This document shows, piece by piece, positions 23,595-35,231 of a stretch of 64,000 nt of DNA. This stretch comes from Buddleja alternifolia (taxonomy: Eukaryota; Streptophyta; Magnoliopsida; Lamiales; Scrophulariaceae): the NCBI GenBank assembly GCA_019426215.1, contig CM033391.1, positions 20,262,708-20,326,707 of the forward strand, written 5' to 3'. The translations under genes and the position numbers were made by a program. Position 1 is the first letter of the stretch; each line of letters opens with the position of its first letter. The notes under the pieces are model-generated. The model saw nothing but the letters and a program-made list of their open reading frames with translations. It ran no database searches and was not told the origin of the DNA.

Positions 23595-24902
23595 CTTCTT
23601 GTTTACACCATAAAATAATTTGAGCTTTCGAATTACAGAGCCCAAATAGCCCAAACTGTAGAAATTCGAAAAGAAGGAAATTGGGTCCACAGGTAGGTAA
23701 GATAAGGCCCAATAAACTCAAAAAATGGCAGAAATGCAGGCTGGGTTAATAAAAACCCAATAACTGAATCTGAAGAAATACAGAGAGTCCAAAAGCCAAT
23801 AACCTGCATTCAAAGAAGACGCGCCAAGTTGAGAATTTTGAAAAAGACGGTTGGATGCAGTTGATGGCAGTTCCCGAAAAAGAAGAACGTGGGTTCTCCA
23901 AGGCCAAGATATATAGGCGGCCAAGACGAAGAAAAAGAAGGATCACAAGATCATCAGACTTCTACATTTTCAATTCTCTTAGAATTAGCTCTAGCCTTAG
24001 GAGTAGTTTCTAGCGTAATGTAGGAGTAGATCGTAGCATAAATTAGGAGTAGCTGTAATGTAATTTAGTATTAGACTCGATGAGATTTGCCTTCAAGGCA
24101 TGTATCAGCATTCGCTTGCTTGTAATTTTTCAGAATTGAAGACTTTCATGGAGGTATAAATTATCTTGTATTCAAATTTAAGTATCAATAGGCAATTTGT
24201 ATCTTGACTTGAGTTTTTCATTCGTCATTCTCATATTCGAAATGAACAATTAAAACGTCAATTAAAAGACATGAACCACCGTTTAGCGAATCGAACGCAG
24301 GGGTTGAAAAATAACACATTTGATCGAGAGATTCTCATGGAGGTATAAAATTATCTTTTATCCAGATTTAAGTATCAGAGAGGCAATTTTTATCTTGACT
24401 TGAATTTTTCCTTCATTATGTTATTATTTCATTCGAAGACGATAATTAGGCCGTTCATCTTTACCGTATTCAAAAGAAAGATTCTCGCGTAGGTATAAGA
24501 TTATCTTTGGTCAGATTTAAGTATCTGAGAGATAATTTTTATCTGGACTTGAATCTTATCTTTCATCTTATTATTGAATTCGAAAGATAATAATCAACTT
24601 CTAATTTAAGACTTGAAAGTCTTTTGATTCACTATTGTTCATACTCGAAATCAATAATTAAGAATTGTCGTCCGAATAACAATTTTAAACAACACGACGA
24701 AGTGTTAAAGTCCGAACCACCGTCTAGCGTATCAAATTCGAACGCGGGGGTTGTGAGATAATTCTAAGTGGAGAATTATCACGGGGCTTGAGTTAATCGA
24801 ATTAGCTCTTCCCTATTCAATTTGTTTTTATTCGGAAACAAATTTTTGGTGACCACAGTGGGAATTGCTTTTTGCTTAATTGACTCCCGATAAAAGTATA
24901 AA

Positions 24903-25268
24903 ATGTCTGAGGATTCTACTCGAGAAGAATTCGGTGAGGATCTGGAGACCCAAACCATCTCGAAACATAAAGTTAAGGCCGATAAGACGTACGAACAGTT
25001 TGTTCGGGTTATGAAGCAAACTCTGATAAATGCTCGAGAAGATCAGCGAAGGGAATTCAATGATCACTACCGAGCATTTGCCCAGGAGTCTGATCGCATA
25101 TTTACAACAATAGTACAAGATATTGCTGTAAGCGCTCGAGAAGGCCTTGCTCGAGAGGTCACTCGAGTGATAACAGAATTAGGAGAAATCTTTAATCAAA
25201 CTTGTGACGCATTTTCTAGCATGATAAATGCTCAGGTGGTGACGACATTTGAGCCTCTAATCAACTGA
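24903..25268 (+). pseudogene. Truncated Gag-like ORF of the non-autonomous element
   Basis: A 121-codon frame 40 bases after the primer site encodes an acidic, probably helical protein (MSEDSTREEF at the start; EDQRREFNDHYRAF in the middle) without a zinc knuckle. Past its stop the text continues in broken frames as an Asn/Pro/Gly-rich region with EIPLGYPRENGP and PNMNFGNLETG, up to about 25790. Position and composition suggest a gypsy Gag N-terminus with lost downstream parts. No recognised catalytic motif. Confidence 0.5.
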
Positions 25269-25907
25269 CATAATATTTTAATCGAAAAGGTATCACAGTT
25301 GGTAGAACCAAGAATTTAAAGTAGATACATTAATCCAAACGAGATTCCTCTGGGGTATCCTCGAGAAAACGGGCCTCGAAATGGTCAGACTTCGGGGCCT
25401 TCACCTTTCGAGGGTAATGATAACGTTAATCTTAATCCTCATAATGTAAGTGCGAATCATAACCAAACACCACATCCTAATGCGTATAATGCTAGCTCGA
25501 ATGCAAATAATACTCAAAATACAAGACCTAATGGCCCCGTACCACTGAACGGGATGGAAAAAATCCGTTAGGATATCCACCAAATATGAATTTTGGAAAC
25601 CTCGAGACCGGGTTTAACTTACCCCAGGGATATTTTGCTGGGGAACAAAACCAGCATCAAGGGTCAGGCTTTCCTGGGGTATCGAATAACCCCGTGAATG
25701 CAAGGAATCAGAATTTCCCTTGATGTCAAAATAATCCGAAATTTAATTACATTCCAAATAATATCCAAGTACCATATGCAGGGGGCAAGTTCTGCCCGAT
25801 GCCCATATGGGAGGAAATTCGAATTGAGTAGCAAAGAGAAACACTGGGTTATGCCCTTGTCGCCAACAAAGCTACAAGATAAAAACGAGGATAAGCCAAC
25901 GAAACTT

Positions 25908-26150
25908 GCATGCTCGAGATAAGGCACACTCGAAATATTATGTGCTCGAAATGAGACACACTCGAAATACTATGTGCTCGAAATGAGGCATACTCGAAAT
26001 ACTATGTGCTCGAAATGAGTATACTCGAAATACTATGTGCTCGAAATGAGTATACTCGAAACACCATATGTTCAAAAATCTATATGCTCGAAATCTACAA
26101 GCTCAAAGGTGATCATGCTCGAAATTAAAAGTTCACATGCTCGAAGATGA
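25908..26150 (+). repeat. Tandem repeat of CTCGAAA-containing units, about 29-32 bases
   Basis: The phrase TATGTGCTCGAAATGAG followed by a TACTCGAAATAC-type half repeats about five times with small indels, then fades into single ATGCTCGAAA words. It lies in the internal region of the non-autonomous element, between the Gag-like frame and the polypurine tract. Confidence 0.85.
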
Positions 26151-26511
26151 AGGTTTCGAGAAGGGGAAGTAATTTCAAACAAGAAGCCGATGCATTTTTG
26201 GAAAAGTTTGAAGGAAGAAAAGTAAAAAATAAGCGAAAAACTGATGGTGAGACTTCAAACGGCCGTAACTTTTGATCTGCTTGGAATTACGGGGCCCACA
26301 AGATACCAAATCTAAGCTCTTTTCGAGATGAATCTAATTGAATGGCTAGGATCATTTTATGGTAACCGATCAACCCCAAATTCCATCGTTTAGGCCTTCG
26401 AATCAGGCGACGAAGATGAAGGCTTCGAGAAGGGGGAAGAATTCGAGAAGTGTAACTAGAGGGACTGTTCTTCGAGATACTACCTTCGAGAGAGAGAGAT
26501 AAGTCGTCTTT

Positions 26512-26697
26512 AACCAAAAGATGTATCTTTTAATACACATGAACTCGAAACGTTCATGTATATTAGGGGTTTTCTCTCGGTAATCTTCGAGAAGGTAAAG
26601 ACAGAAATTGAAGTAAGAGAGAGGGAGAGAAGTTGTCTTTAACCAAAAGACGTGTCTCATAATACACATGAACTCGAAACGTTCATGTATATTAGGG
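26512..26697 (+). repeat. Direct repeat with an 8-bp-stem hairpin beside the polypurine tract
   Basis: A block containing AACCAAAAGA and AATACACATGAACTCGAAAC occurs at about 26512-26573 and again at 26640-26697. Within each copy ACATGAAC and GTTCATGT pair around a TCGAAAC loop. The second copy runs straight into the G-run that precedes the 3' LTR. Confidence 0.8.
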
Positions 26698-27951
26698 GGG
26701 CATTTGTTTACACCATAAAATAATTTGGGCTTTCGAATTACAGAGCCCAAATTGTAAAAATTCAAAAAGAAGGAAATTGGGTCCATAGGTAGGTAAGATA
26801 AGGCTCAATAAACTCAGAAAATGGCAGAAATGCAGGCTGGGTTAATAAAAACCCAATAACCGAATCTGAAGAAATACAGAGAGTCCAAAAGCCAATAACC
26901 TGCATTCAAAGAAGACACGCCAAGTTGAGGATTTTGAAAAAGACGGTTGGATGCAGTTGATGGTAGTTCCCGAAAAAGAAGAACGTGGGTTCTCCAAGGC
27001 TAAGATATATAAGCGGCCAAGACGAAGAAAAAGAAGGATGACAAGATCATCAGACTTCTACATTTTCAATTCTCTTAGAATTAATTAGCTTTAGCCTTAG
27101 GAGTAGTTTCTAGCGTAATGTAGGAGTAGATCGTAGCATAAATTAGGAGTAGCTGTAGTGTAATTTAGTATTAGACTCGATGGGATTTGCCTTTAAGGCT
27201 TATATTGGCATTGCTTGCTTGTAATTTTTTAGAACTGAAAACTTTCATGGAGGTATAAATTATCTTTTATTCAGATTTAAGTATCGGATAGGTAATTTGT
27301 ATCTTGACTTGAGTTTTTCATTCGTCATTCTCATATTCGAAATGTACAACTTTCTCATATTCGAAATGAATAACTAAAACGTCAATTAATGCGACTCGAA
27401 CTCAGGGGTTGAAAAATAATACATTCGAAAGAAAGATTCTCACATAGGTATAAGATTATCTTTTGTCAGATTTAAGTATCTGAGAGATAATTTTTATCTG
27501 GACTTGAATCTTTTCTTTCACTATGTTACTATTTCATTCGAAGACGATAATTCGCATTGAATCCAACTATCGTATTCAAAAAAAAAATTCTCACGTAGGT
27601 ATAAGATTATCTTTTGTCAGATTTAAGTATCTGAGAGATAATTTTTATCTGGACTTGAATCTTTTCTTTCATCTTATTATTGCATTCGAAGATAATAATC
27701 AACTTCTAATTTAAGACTTGAAAGTCTTTCGATTCACTGTTGTTCATATTCGAAATCAATAAATAAGAATTGCGGTCCGAATAACAATTTTAAACAATAC
27801 GACGAAGTGTTAAAGTCTGAACCACCGTCTAGCATATCGAACTTGAACGCGGGGGTTGTGAGATAATTCTAAGTGGAGAATTATCACGGGACTCGAGTTA
27901 ATTGAATTAGCTCTTCCTTATTCAATTTGTTTTTTATCCAGAAACACTTCT

Positions 27952-30900
27952 CCTACAGACAAACAAGCTTACTCCATGTTCTGCAATGAGGAATCACAAA
28001 GAATGATGCAGATTTCTCTGCCCAATGTTGACAATTCAGTGAGTCTATATTCATCTACTCAAAAACCACAAAAACTTAATATTACCTGTGAAAATTGTGG
28101 AATCAAAGGCCATTCTATGGATAGTTATTGCAGACTGATTGGATATCCACCTGGATTTGGTAATGGAAGGGGTAGAGGCAGGAATGGAAATGGGAGTAAT
28201 AAAGGAGGTGGAGGCAGGAACACATATAGAGGGGGTAATTTTTGAGGCAGAAGTTATACTCCTACTTATGCTAACTTTGTCCAGAACCCTCAGGAAACCT
28301 CCACACCCATCTCCTTTGATAAATCACAAGACAACACTACAACTGCATCTTTCCCTGGACTTTCTGCACCACTGTTTACACCTCAGCAATTTCTCAACAT
28401 GATCAACTTACAAACCTCCACTCAATCTGCTCCAACTGATCAGCAGTTACATGCTAAACTTTCCACTATTTCTGTGGGCTCAAGCTCACACTCAGGTAAC
28501 ATATCTGAATTCATTACACTCATGGCTAATACTTCTACTCAAGAATGGGTAATAGACAGTGGTGCCAATCAACATATGTCCTATAATTCTGAGTTGTTTG
28601 AACCTTTAGCACAAATGGCTCCTTCTTATACATCAGTGAAACTTCCAACTGGTAAAATAGCTCAAGTAGAGAAGATAGGGACTGTCAAACTAGCTAATGA
28701 TATGCCCTTGCAGAATTTCCTTTATGTTCCTCATTTTCAATTCAACCTTTTGTCCATTTCAAAAATCACACAAGACAACAATTGCTTTGTTGCTTTGTAT
28801 CCTCATTTTTGCCTTTTTCAAGATCTATGGACTGGCAAGATAAAGGCGATTGGTAAAGTCAAGAATGGATTATACATTCTTGATCCTGTAGCTTCCTCTT
28901 TCAATTCAACATGTTTTCCTACTTCTTCTTGTAACAACTCAGCTTTTGTACTGTTTCAATGTAATAAACTTGTGCAGAATACTGGTGATATATGTAAATC
29001 TGTTTCAATGAATAACAATACTTCTTGTTATAGTGATCATATCTCTTGTTCAAGTTCTTTGGACCCTAACTTGTGGCATATTAGAATGGGACACATATCT
29101 TCTTTTAAACTTCCCTTATTTCCTGAAATTGGATCCCTCATCTCACACAAACCTATACACTGCCCCATATGTCCCTTAGCTAAACAATCCAGAATTCCTT
29201 TTCCCACTAGTACACACACTGCTACCTCTAATTTTGAACTCATACATCTTGACATTTGGGGACCATATAAACATACTACCTACTTACATGAAAAATACTT
29301 TCTCACTATTGTGGATGACTTCTCCAAAGCCACATGGACATTTCTCATGAAACTCAAAACAGATGTTCTACCCCTCATTAAAGACTTCTTTCAATATGTT
29401 GAGACACAATTTCAAACTCACATCAAAATCATCAGAACAGATAGAGCTCTAGAATTTTTTAACCAATCTTGCACCTCTTTCTTCACCTCTAAAGGTGTTA
29501 TTCACCAAAGCTCCATTGCTTACACACCACAACAAAATGTCTTGGTAGAAAGAAAACACAGACATATTCTAAATGTAGCTAGAGCTCTTATGTTTCAATC
29601 TCACATTTCTATTCAATTTTGGGGTGAATGATTTAAAACTGCCACCTACTTAATTAATAAAACTCCCACAAAAATTCTCCAAGGAAAAACTCTTTTTCAC
29701 ATTCTCTTCCATAAACCTGCTTCTCTTCATCATCTTAGAGTGTTTGGTTGCTTGTGTTATGCCAAAACTCTTCCCATTATGGATAAATTTTCTCACAGAT
29801 CAATCCCTTGTGTTCTATTAGGATATGCCACTGCTCAAAAGGGTTACAGATTACTTAATATTGTTTCTCACAAAATATTGGTTTCAAGGGATGTTATTTT
29901 TCATGAAACAATCTTTCCCTTCAGTGTATCTCATTCTTCTAGTTCAGATTTCTTGCTTATTCCAGATGAACAAGCCTTTTATGATGATCTAATCTCCCCT
30001 TACACCACTGCATCTCCTCCTTTATCTATTTCTCCTCCTTCCCTTCCTCTTGTTTCTCCTCTCTCACCTGCTCCATCTCCTGACAATATTGCATCTATGC
30101 CTAGGAGATCTACCAGATTATCTACTAAACCATCTTAGACAAAAGACTTTATATGTCCAACTTTACATGCCAACTCTGTGACTTACCCTTTATCCTCTTA
30201 GTTTTCTTATTCTAATCTTTCTCCTTCTTATCAAGCTCTTGTCAGTACTCTTGACTCTTATCTTGAGCCTAGATCTTATCATGAGGCAGTTACTGATGTT
30301 AGGTGGAGGGATGCTATGAGTGTTGAAATTCAAACCTTTGAACTTAATAAGACATGGGAGTTAGTTGATTTACCTCCTGGCAAGAGGGCCATTAGATGTA
30401 AATGGGTTTATAATGTGAAGCTTAAATCTGATGGTACAGTTGATCGATTTAAAGCTAGATTGGTAGCCAAGGGCTACACACAACAAGTTGGTTTAGATTA
30501 CACTGAGACATTCAGTCCAGTGGTTAAGATTGTCACAGTCAGGACCATTCTTACTTTGGCAGCTATCTTTCACTGGACTTTACACCAAATGGATGTCACT
30601 AATGCCTTCCTTCAAGGTGATCTTTCTGAAGAAGTGTACATGGTCTTACCTGATGGTTTTAGCAATCAAGGGGGGAACAAGGTATGCAGATTGCTAAAAT
30701 CACTATATGTATTAAAACAATTATCAAGGCAGTGGAATTTCAAATTTAGTAAAGCTTTACTCAAAGATGGATATGTACAATCTCTACATGATTATTCCCT
30801 ATTCACTAAAAGAAGAAATGACAGCATAGTAGTTCTTCTAGTCTATGTTGACAACATTATAATCACAGGAAATGATGCATCTATGATTCAGGAACTAAAC

Positions 30901-31006
30901 AGATATCTACATAAGAGTTTTCACATCAAGGACTTAGGAGATTTGAAATATTTCTTGGGCATTGAAGTAGCAAGGAATAAAGATGGAATCAGCTTAAACC
31001 AAAGAA
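27952..31006 (+). pseudogene. Ale-like copia Gag end and Pol (nonsense mutations, 3' truncated)
   Basis: One reading frame runs from the Gag zinc knuckle CENCGIKGHSMDSYC (about 28090) through Pol. Protease is at WVIDSGANQHMS (about 28548). The integrase zinc site has HCPICPLAKQ; its catalytic residues are D in HLDIWGP, D in RTDRALEF and E in VERKHR, and a GYATAQKGYR C-terminal part follows. Reverse transcriptase has KWVYNVKLKSDGT and QMDVTNAFLQGDL. The frame is broken by in-frame stops at 28243, 29629, 30136 and 30199. The RT active site reads YVDN (30844-30855) instead of YVDD. Homology ends near 31006, so RNase H and the 3' LTR are missing. Not functional as it stands. Confidence 0.9.
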
Positions 31007-32133
31007 AATGGGATCTCCACAGCATACGTATCTTCAATTTGGCCTCCATTTTCATTCTTCGTCTTCGATTACAAATATAATCTAATTATAAACTAATCTA
31101 ATGGCATAAAATAAAAGGAGCCAAACCGGCTATTTTTACAACTCTAGGAAATTACATACAAATCAAACTGGAGCATAACCTATGTGATATGGGATGAACC
31201 ACGAGTCTAGGTTATGCTCCAGTTTGATTTATATAAATGCGATATTTAAATTTACCGTCATCGTTCAATTTAAATAATGCATATTGGGATTTATTTGGAT
31301 TTTCATTGAAATATTATTTCTAGGCTTGAAATAAATTATTTCTAAAATAATAAATCTCAACCTAAAATAATATATCATATTTTTCGAAAAAACAAGTTTC
31401 CCAAAAAAAAAAAAAAAGTCCACTTATAAGGTTTCTAAAATTAATATTTCCAAAATAAAAAAATTCAAAACTTTAATTTCATAAAATCCTTTTAAATCCA
31501 ATTTAGAATATTTTATTATTCTCAAAAATTCAATTTTTAAGAAAAACATAATTTTCAAAATTTTTAATTTCCAAAATTAGTATAATTCCAGAAAATTAAA
31601 CTTTAATCAAGAATCGGATCGAGTCGGGTCGGGTCACAGGTAACGCGATCGTCGGCACTCGGCCACCAGGCTAGGGTGCCTGGCCACACTGTTGAGCAGC
31701 GAGGCACACTGCTCGGCAGCGCGCCTATTCTGCGAGGGTTGTGCGTGATTATGTGCTCAGAAGCTGGCTAGCCGCGCCTGAAAGCGGCTCGACCAGGCAG
31801 CCACTCGACTACTCGAGCCCGTCGTGCATCGAGTTGAGTCACACGTCGGGCTAGCCTTTTGACCTACCTTTCGTGCGATGTCCCTTTGCAAAACAGTCTT
31901 TAACCTCTAGTTAACTACCTTCTGAACTAATTCTCATTGCAAACCAATTCTTGATACCAAATTTCGCAATTCATAATTCAACAATATTATAACGAAAGGG
32001 AATTGAATCTCAATTAGCACAATTCACAATTAACAATGAATATATTGATTTAGCATGCTTTTCGAGTTTCATTAACATAAATGAAAAAGAATGAAAACAT
32101 GTAAATCACATAAATATGAATTAATCGATCTAA
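31007..32133 (-). mobile_element. Internal part of a minus-strand long-LTR element
   Basis: Lies downstream (minus strand) of the primer site at 32134-32149. Like the 44447-44950 leader, it begins with AT-rich text and then has a GC-rich block (about 31610-31870). It contains no polyprotein. The left end, where it abuts the truncated copia element at about 31006, is unclear. A perfect 22-bp inverted repeat (31160-31181 with 31209-31230) lies in it. Confidence 0.5.
31160..31230. repeat. Perfect 22-bp inverted repeat with a 27-base loop
   Basis: The arms at 31160-31181 and 31209-31230 are exact complements (core ACTGGAGCATAACC). A transcript from either strand would fold into a 22-bp uninterrupted stem. 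It may be the end structure of a small element or a foldback; no target duplication is evident. Confidence 0.85.
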
Positions 32134-32149
32134 CCAGACTCTGATACCA
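32134..32149 (-). other. tRNA-Met primer-binding site of the minus-strand long-LTR element
   Basis: Read on the minus strand, TGGTATCAGAGTCTGG follows the LTR end ACCCAATA and one spacer base. TGGTATCAGAG matches the 3' end complement of initiator tRNA-Met used by many plant LTR elements. This fixes the LTR orientation. Confidence 0.8.
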
Positions 32150-32792
32150 CTATTGGGTTGGGTGATCCCGGGGTGACTAACTCAGTGGAAGATTAATTTT
32201 TTTTTAAAACTAAACGATATCATAAACATAAAATATCCCGGCATGGATCTAATCGGCTCGATTACTTCATAAACATAATTAAATTGCAAAACACAAATTA
32301 CCAACAGCGATTTGGGCTTCGATTAGATCTTTGTCAACCCACTACAAGCTCCACGAACTTGTCGCCTTTTCATATCTCCGGGTAGAGTGCTTCAATCATT
32401 GCGCCTCTAAGAATAGTCCACACCTCCTCGAATCTCCAATTGTTCTATTTATGGTGCTAGCCAATAGAACCAATCTAGAACTCAACTATCTAGGCTTATG
32501 TGAAAAGGTGAGGAATATTTGTGAGTAATTAAGCTCAACACATGAGCAAAATTACACCTTGGATAATAAGGCTAGGGGGGGCTTTTGTGTATAAAACAAG
32601 GAACCGAATTTCTTCCTCTTTTGTTTAGTGATGGCCGAATTTTAGGAGAGAAAACTACTAATGACTTAAGTCTAATTTTCTCTTACTTGATCACATACAT
32701 ATAGAGGTGGAGTCCAAACCCTAAAAGAGTTTGTAGATAAGGAAATAACTTAATCTTCAAAATATAGTATTTTCCTTATTTTGGATTCTTCC

Positions 32793-32795
<3 letters not shown>

Positions 32796-32829
<34 letters not shown>

Positions 32830-32912
32830 TAATATATATATATATATACACACATACATATATAACACGCCTAGCGTGTATATGTGTATATATATAGTAT
32901 ATATATGTATAT
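32796..32912. repeat. (TA)n-rich microsatellite
   Basis: Runs of TATATA interrupted by ACACACA and GTGTATATG make up most of this stretch inside the minus-strand LTR. The 71-codon minus-strand Ile/Tyr-rich frame covering it is a repeat artefact. Confidence 0.85.
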
Positions 32913-34403
32913 CTAATATACATATAATCCTCCAAGGAATAGAGTTAGTTACCAAGTAACTTATCTTTCCTTGATTGCATAAGTCAACCAATGACTTACC
33001 TTTTGATTAAGTAGTTGAGGAAGGAAAGAATTCTTCTTCCTTTCAGCTCATATCATATGCCCACTAGCGAGCCTTGGAGTACAAGTTTTAATCTCTTGAT
33101 TTAATTCTTAACTCCAATTAATTAATTACAAAGAATTCCATTCTTGTAATTAATTTTCAATTATCCATATCATTTATTTAATTTGAGTCCTACCCAATTA
33201 AATAAACTACTTGGACTATACAAAGTCCATTAATTAATTAATCCAATAATGTTAATTAAATAGTATTAATTAATTTTCACTAATTAATTTATATTCCAAA
33301 TTAGGAAAGTGCCATACTTTCCCAATTTCCTTAATTTCCTCAAATTGATTAATTCACAATTTAAGCGAAAACCCTATGGAGTTTGAGTGTGACCCCTTAG
33401 GCTCGATTATGCACTAGTAGTAGGTACACTTTCCCAAAGTGCTAGTGTACTTTCCAAATATGAAAATACTAGATTAAATACAATCTTGTTTAATCAAGTC
33501 TTGAATTAGTCACCGCGCTAATTCAAGACACCTACAAATCGTGGTTACTGTCTAGCGACGGGCCATGAAGACCTAAACACAATCGATTTAAGTAAAGATA
33601 TACCTTTAACAATCATGATCCCAGTATAAGTAAGAACCTTCCATCATGATCTCCCGATTGAGACTAGGGTATAGGTTTCATTGAAACCCTAATAACTCAA
33701 TAGCCATGTTTCCCATTTACAGTATAGTTGACTTTGACCTTCTAAACGAGGAAACCCTATTCCCCTTTAGAAGTCTTAATTTGGCCGAAGATTTCCTTAG
33801 TCAACTTACATTGTAAACATAGGAGATACACTAATACTTCTATCAGAGACGAATCCCATCTTGATTCCCACGTATCTCCATATACGATAAGATCACACCC
33901 AAAATACCCATATAGTGATCTTAACAGATCATGAGCAGTCCAAAGTATGATGGATCATATACAAGATATCCAATGGAATCTCAGGTCCATGGGGATTACT
34001 CTTATGCTACATGACCGTCGAAAGTTCCAATTCGACTTGGATTCCTTTTAAAGACTGGGATTCCTATTAAGGAACTTCCACGGGTTTGTTCAGTTTACCT
34101 ATATCCAATAGGAACCCTCGTACATACATTGACTTTCACGTGTCAGTACCTATGGAATGAGGTACACTTCCCAGAGTATGTATCATACAAGCAAGTCTTT
34201 TAGGTTTTTGTCAATATCCCTGATCTCGACAAACCTATTCATGACTTGGAACATTATTTAAGGATCACAGCCTTAGAGACATATTCCATCATTGCCATTC
34301 CAGATTCGCGATGACGTCCCATAATCCTATGTGACCCTAAGGAACTTTATTCTAACATATGCAAGATATAAAAAAAGAATAAATAATGCCATATTAAATC
34401 GAC

Positions 34404-34740
34404 TTTGAGGGTGTTTGGCTAAGTTTATAAGCTCTTCTAAACATCTTATAAGATGTTTTAAAGCTTATAATCTCTATAAATTTATTTGGTAATTTTTTAA
34501 AAAAAGTTTATAAGACCAAAAAATAAGATATTTGGTATAAGCTGTTTTTAAAAAAATAACCCAACCCCACCTTTTTTTTTAAACATCTTATAAGATGTAG
34601 GAGCTTATAAGCTTAGCCAATAAGATGTTTTATAGAGCTTACAAGATGTTTTAAAGATGTTAAGATGTTTTAAAAAGCTTATAAGCTTAGCCAAACACTC
34701 TCTAAGATGTTTTGGATAAGTTTAGCCAAACACCCTCTTT
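34404..34740. mobile_element. 331-bp MITE, Tourist-like, target duplication TTT
   Basis: The ends GAGGGTGTTTGGC (34407) and GCCAAACACCCTC (to 34737) are exact complements. They continue into the partly matching GCTAAGTTTATAAG and GGATAAGTTTAGC. TTT flanks both sides, though T-rich context makes this weak. The interior repeats CATCTTATAAGATG-type palindromes. A second, degenerate copy of the right end (GCCAAACACTCTC) lies about 42 bases inside. Confidence 0.75.
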
Positions 34741-34795
34741 ATTTATAAGGAAAAGATTGTCTATAGAGTCTATCTATTACAAGATTTGTACCTAA

Positions 34796-35231
34796 ATAAA
34801 TTGGCACGACGAGCATCTACTCTATCATTACTTGGTGCTCGAAAAGATTTTCACAGGTAGGAGATGCTTTACAAGCTGAAGCATCATTAGCATTAAGAAC
34901 ACCACTTGAAATTGCAGGCAAGTGGGCTGGAGTGAGATTATTGTTGAAGGGGACGACTCGAATTTATGTCACCAAGTTCAAGCAAACGAAGAAGAACTGT
35001 TGGAGGTAGGCACCATCATCCAAGGCTGCAAATATTTTAATGCAACTATTACACACATGTGACCTTTCTTTAGTTAGACGCTCGACAAACGGTGTTGCTC
35101 ATCTTCTCGCTAGAAACGCTACTTCAAATTTGATTGGGAATTCTAATATTCTTGATTATGAAATCTCTAATTTGCATTTGGATTTGAGTTAATAAATAAA
35201 AGGGCTAAATGGCAAAAAAAAAAAAAAAAAA
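34796..35231 (+). pseudogene. LINE RNase H fragment and poly(A) 3' end
   Basis: Across frame changes the text reads VGDALQAEASLALRTPLEIAG, then EIIVEGDDSNLC, LLHTCDLSLV and RSTNGVAHLLAR, the order of the RNase H (RVT_3) domain at the C-terminus of plant LINE polyproteins. A run of 18 A residues at 35214-35231 follows within 20 bases of AATAAATAAA, the expected LINE tail. It is on the same strand as the zf-RVT part at 22060-22525 and is probably the same element. Confidence 0.75.

Larger units (their letters stand above)
23595..27951 (+). mobile_element. Non-autonomous Tat-like gypsy element (4347 bp) with both LTRs
   Basis: The element (23600-27946) is flanked by CTTCT at 23595-23599 and 27947-27951. 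The LTRs are 23600-24840 (1241 bp) and 26705-27946 (1242 bp), both from TGTTTACACC to GAAACA. The primer site TGGTGACCACAGTGGGA (24847-24863) matches the 3' end of plant tRNA-Arg(UCG) with one mismatch, a primer reported for Tat/Ogre-type gypsy elements. A G-rich polypurine stretch ends just before 26705. The 1.86 kb internal region holds only a Gag-like N-terminal frame and tandem repeats, so enzymes must be supplied in trans. The two LTRs differ at modest frequency by eye. Confidence 0.9.
32151..34795 (-). mobile_element. Long LTR (minus strand), about 2.3 kb without its nested MITE
   Basis: The LTR ends at the primer site at 32149 and begins near 34795 (minus strand TTAGGTACAAAT). Its first part matches 6536-7000 and its later part matches 9075-9330. 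A (TA)n microsatellite is at about 32796-32900. It has no open polyprotein; the short frames within it are fortuitous. A MITE sits at 34407-34737. Exact LTR start and target duplication were not resolved. Confidence 0.65.

Noticed and set aside
25908..26130. CRISPR-like appearance of regularly spaced repeats
   Set aside because: Units are contiguous without unique spacers, lie inside a plant retroelement, and no cas genes exist here.
29037..29255. Minus-strand frame inside copia pol
   Set aside because: It is antisense to the protease/integrase coding sequence and has no features of its own.
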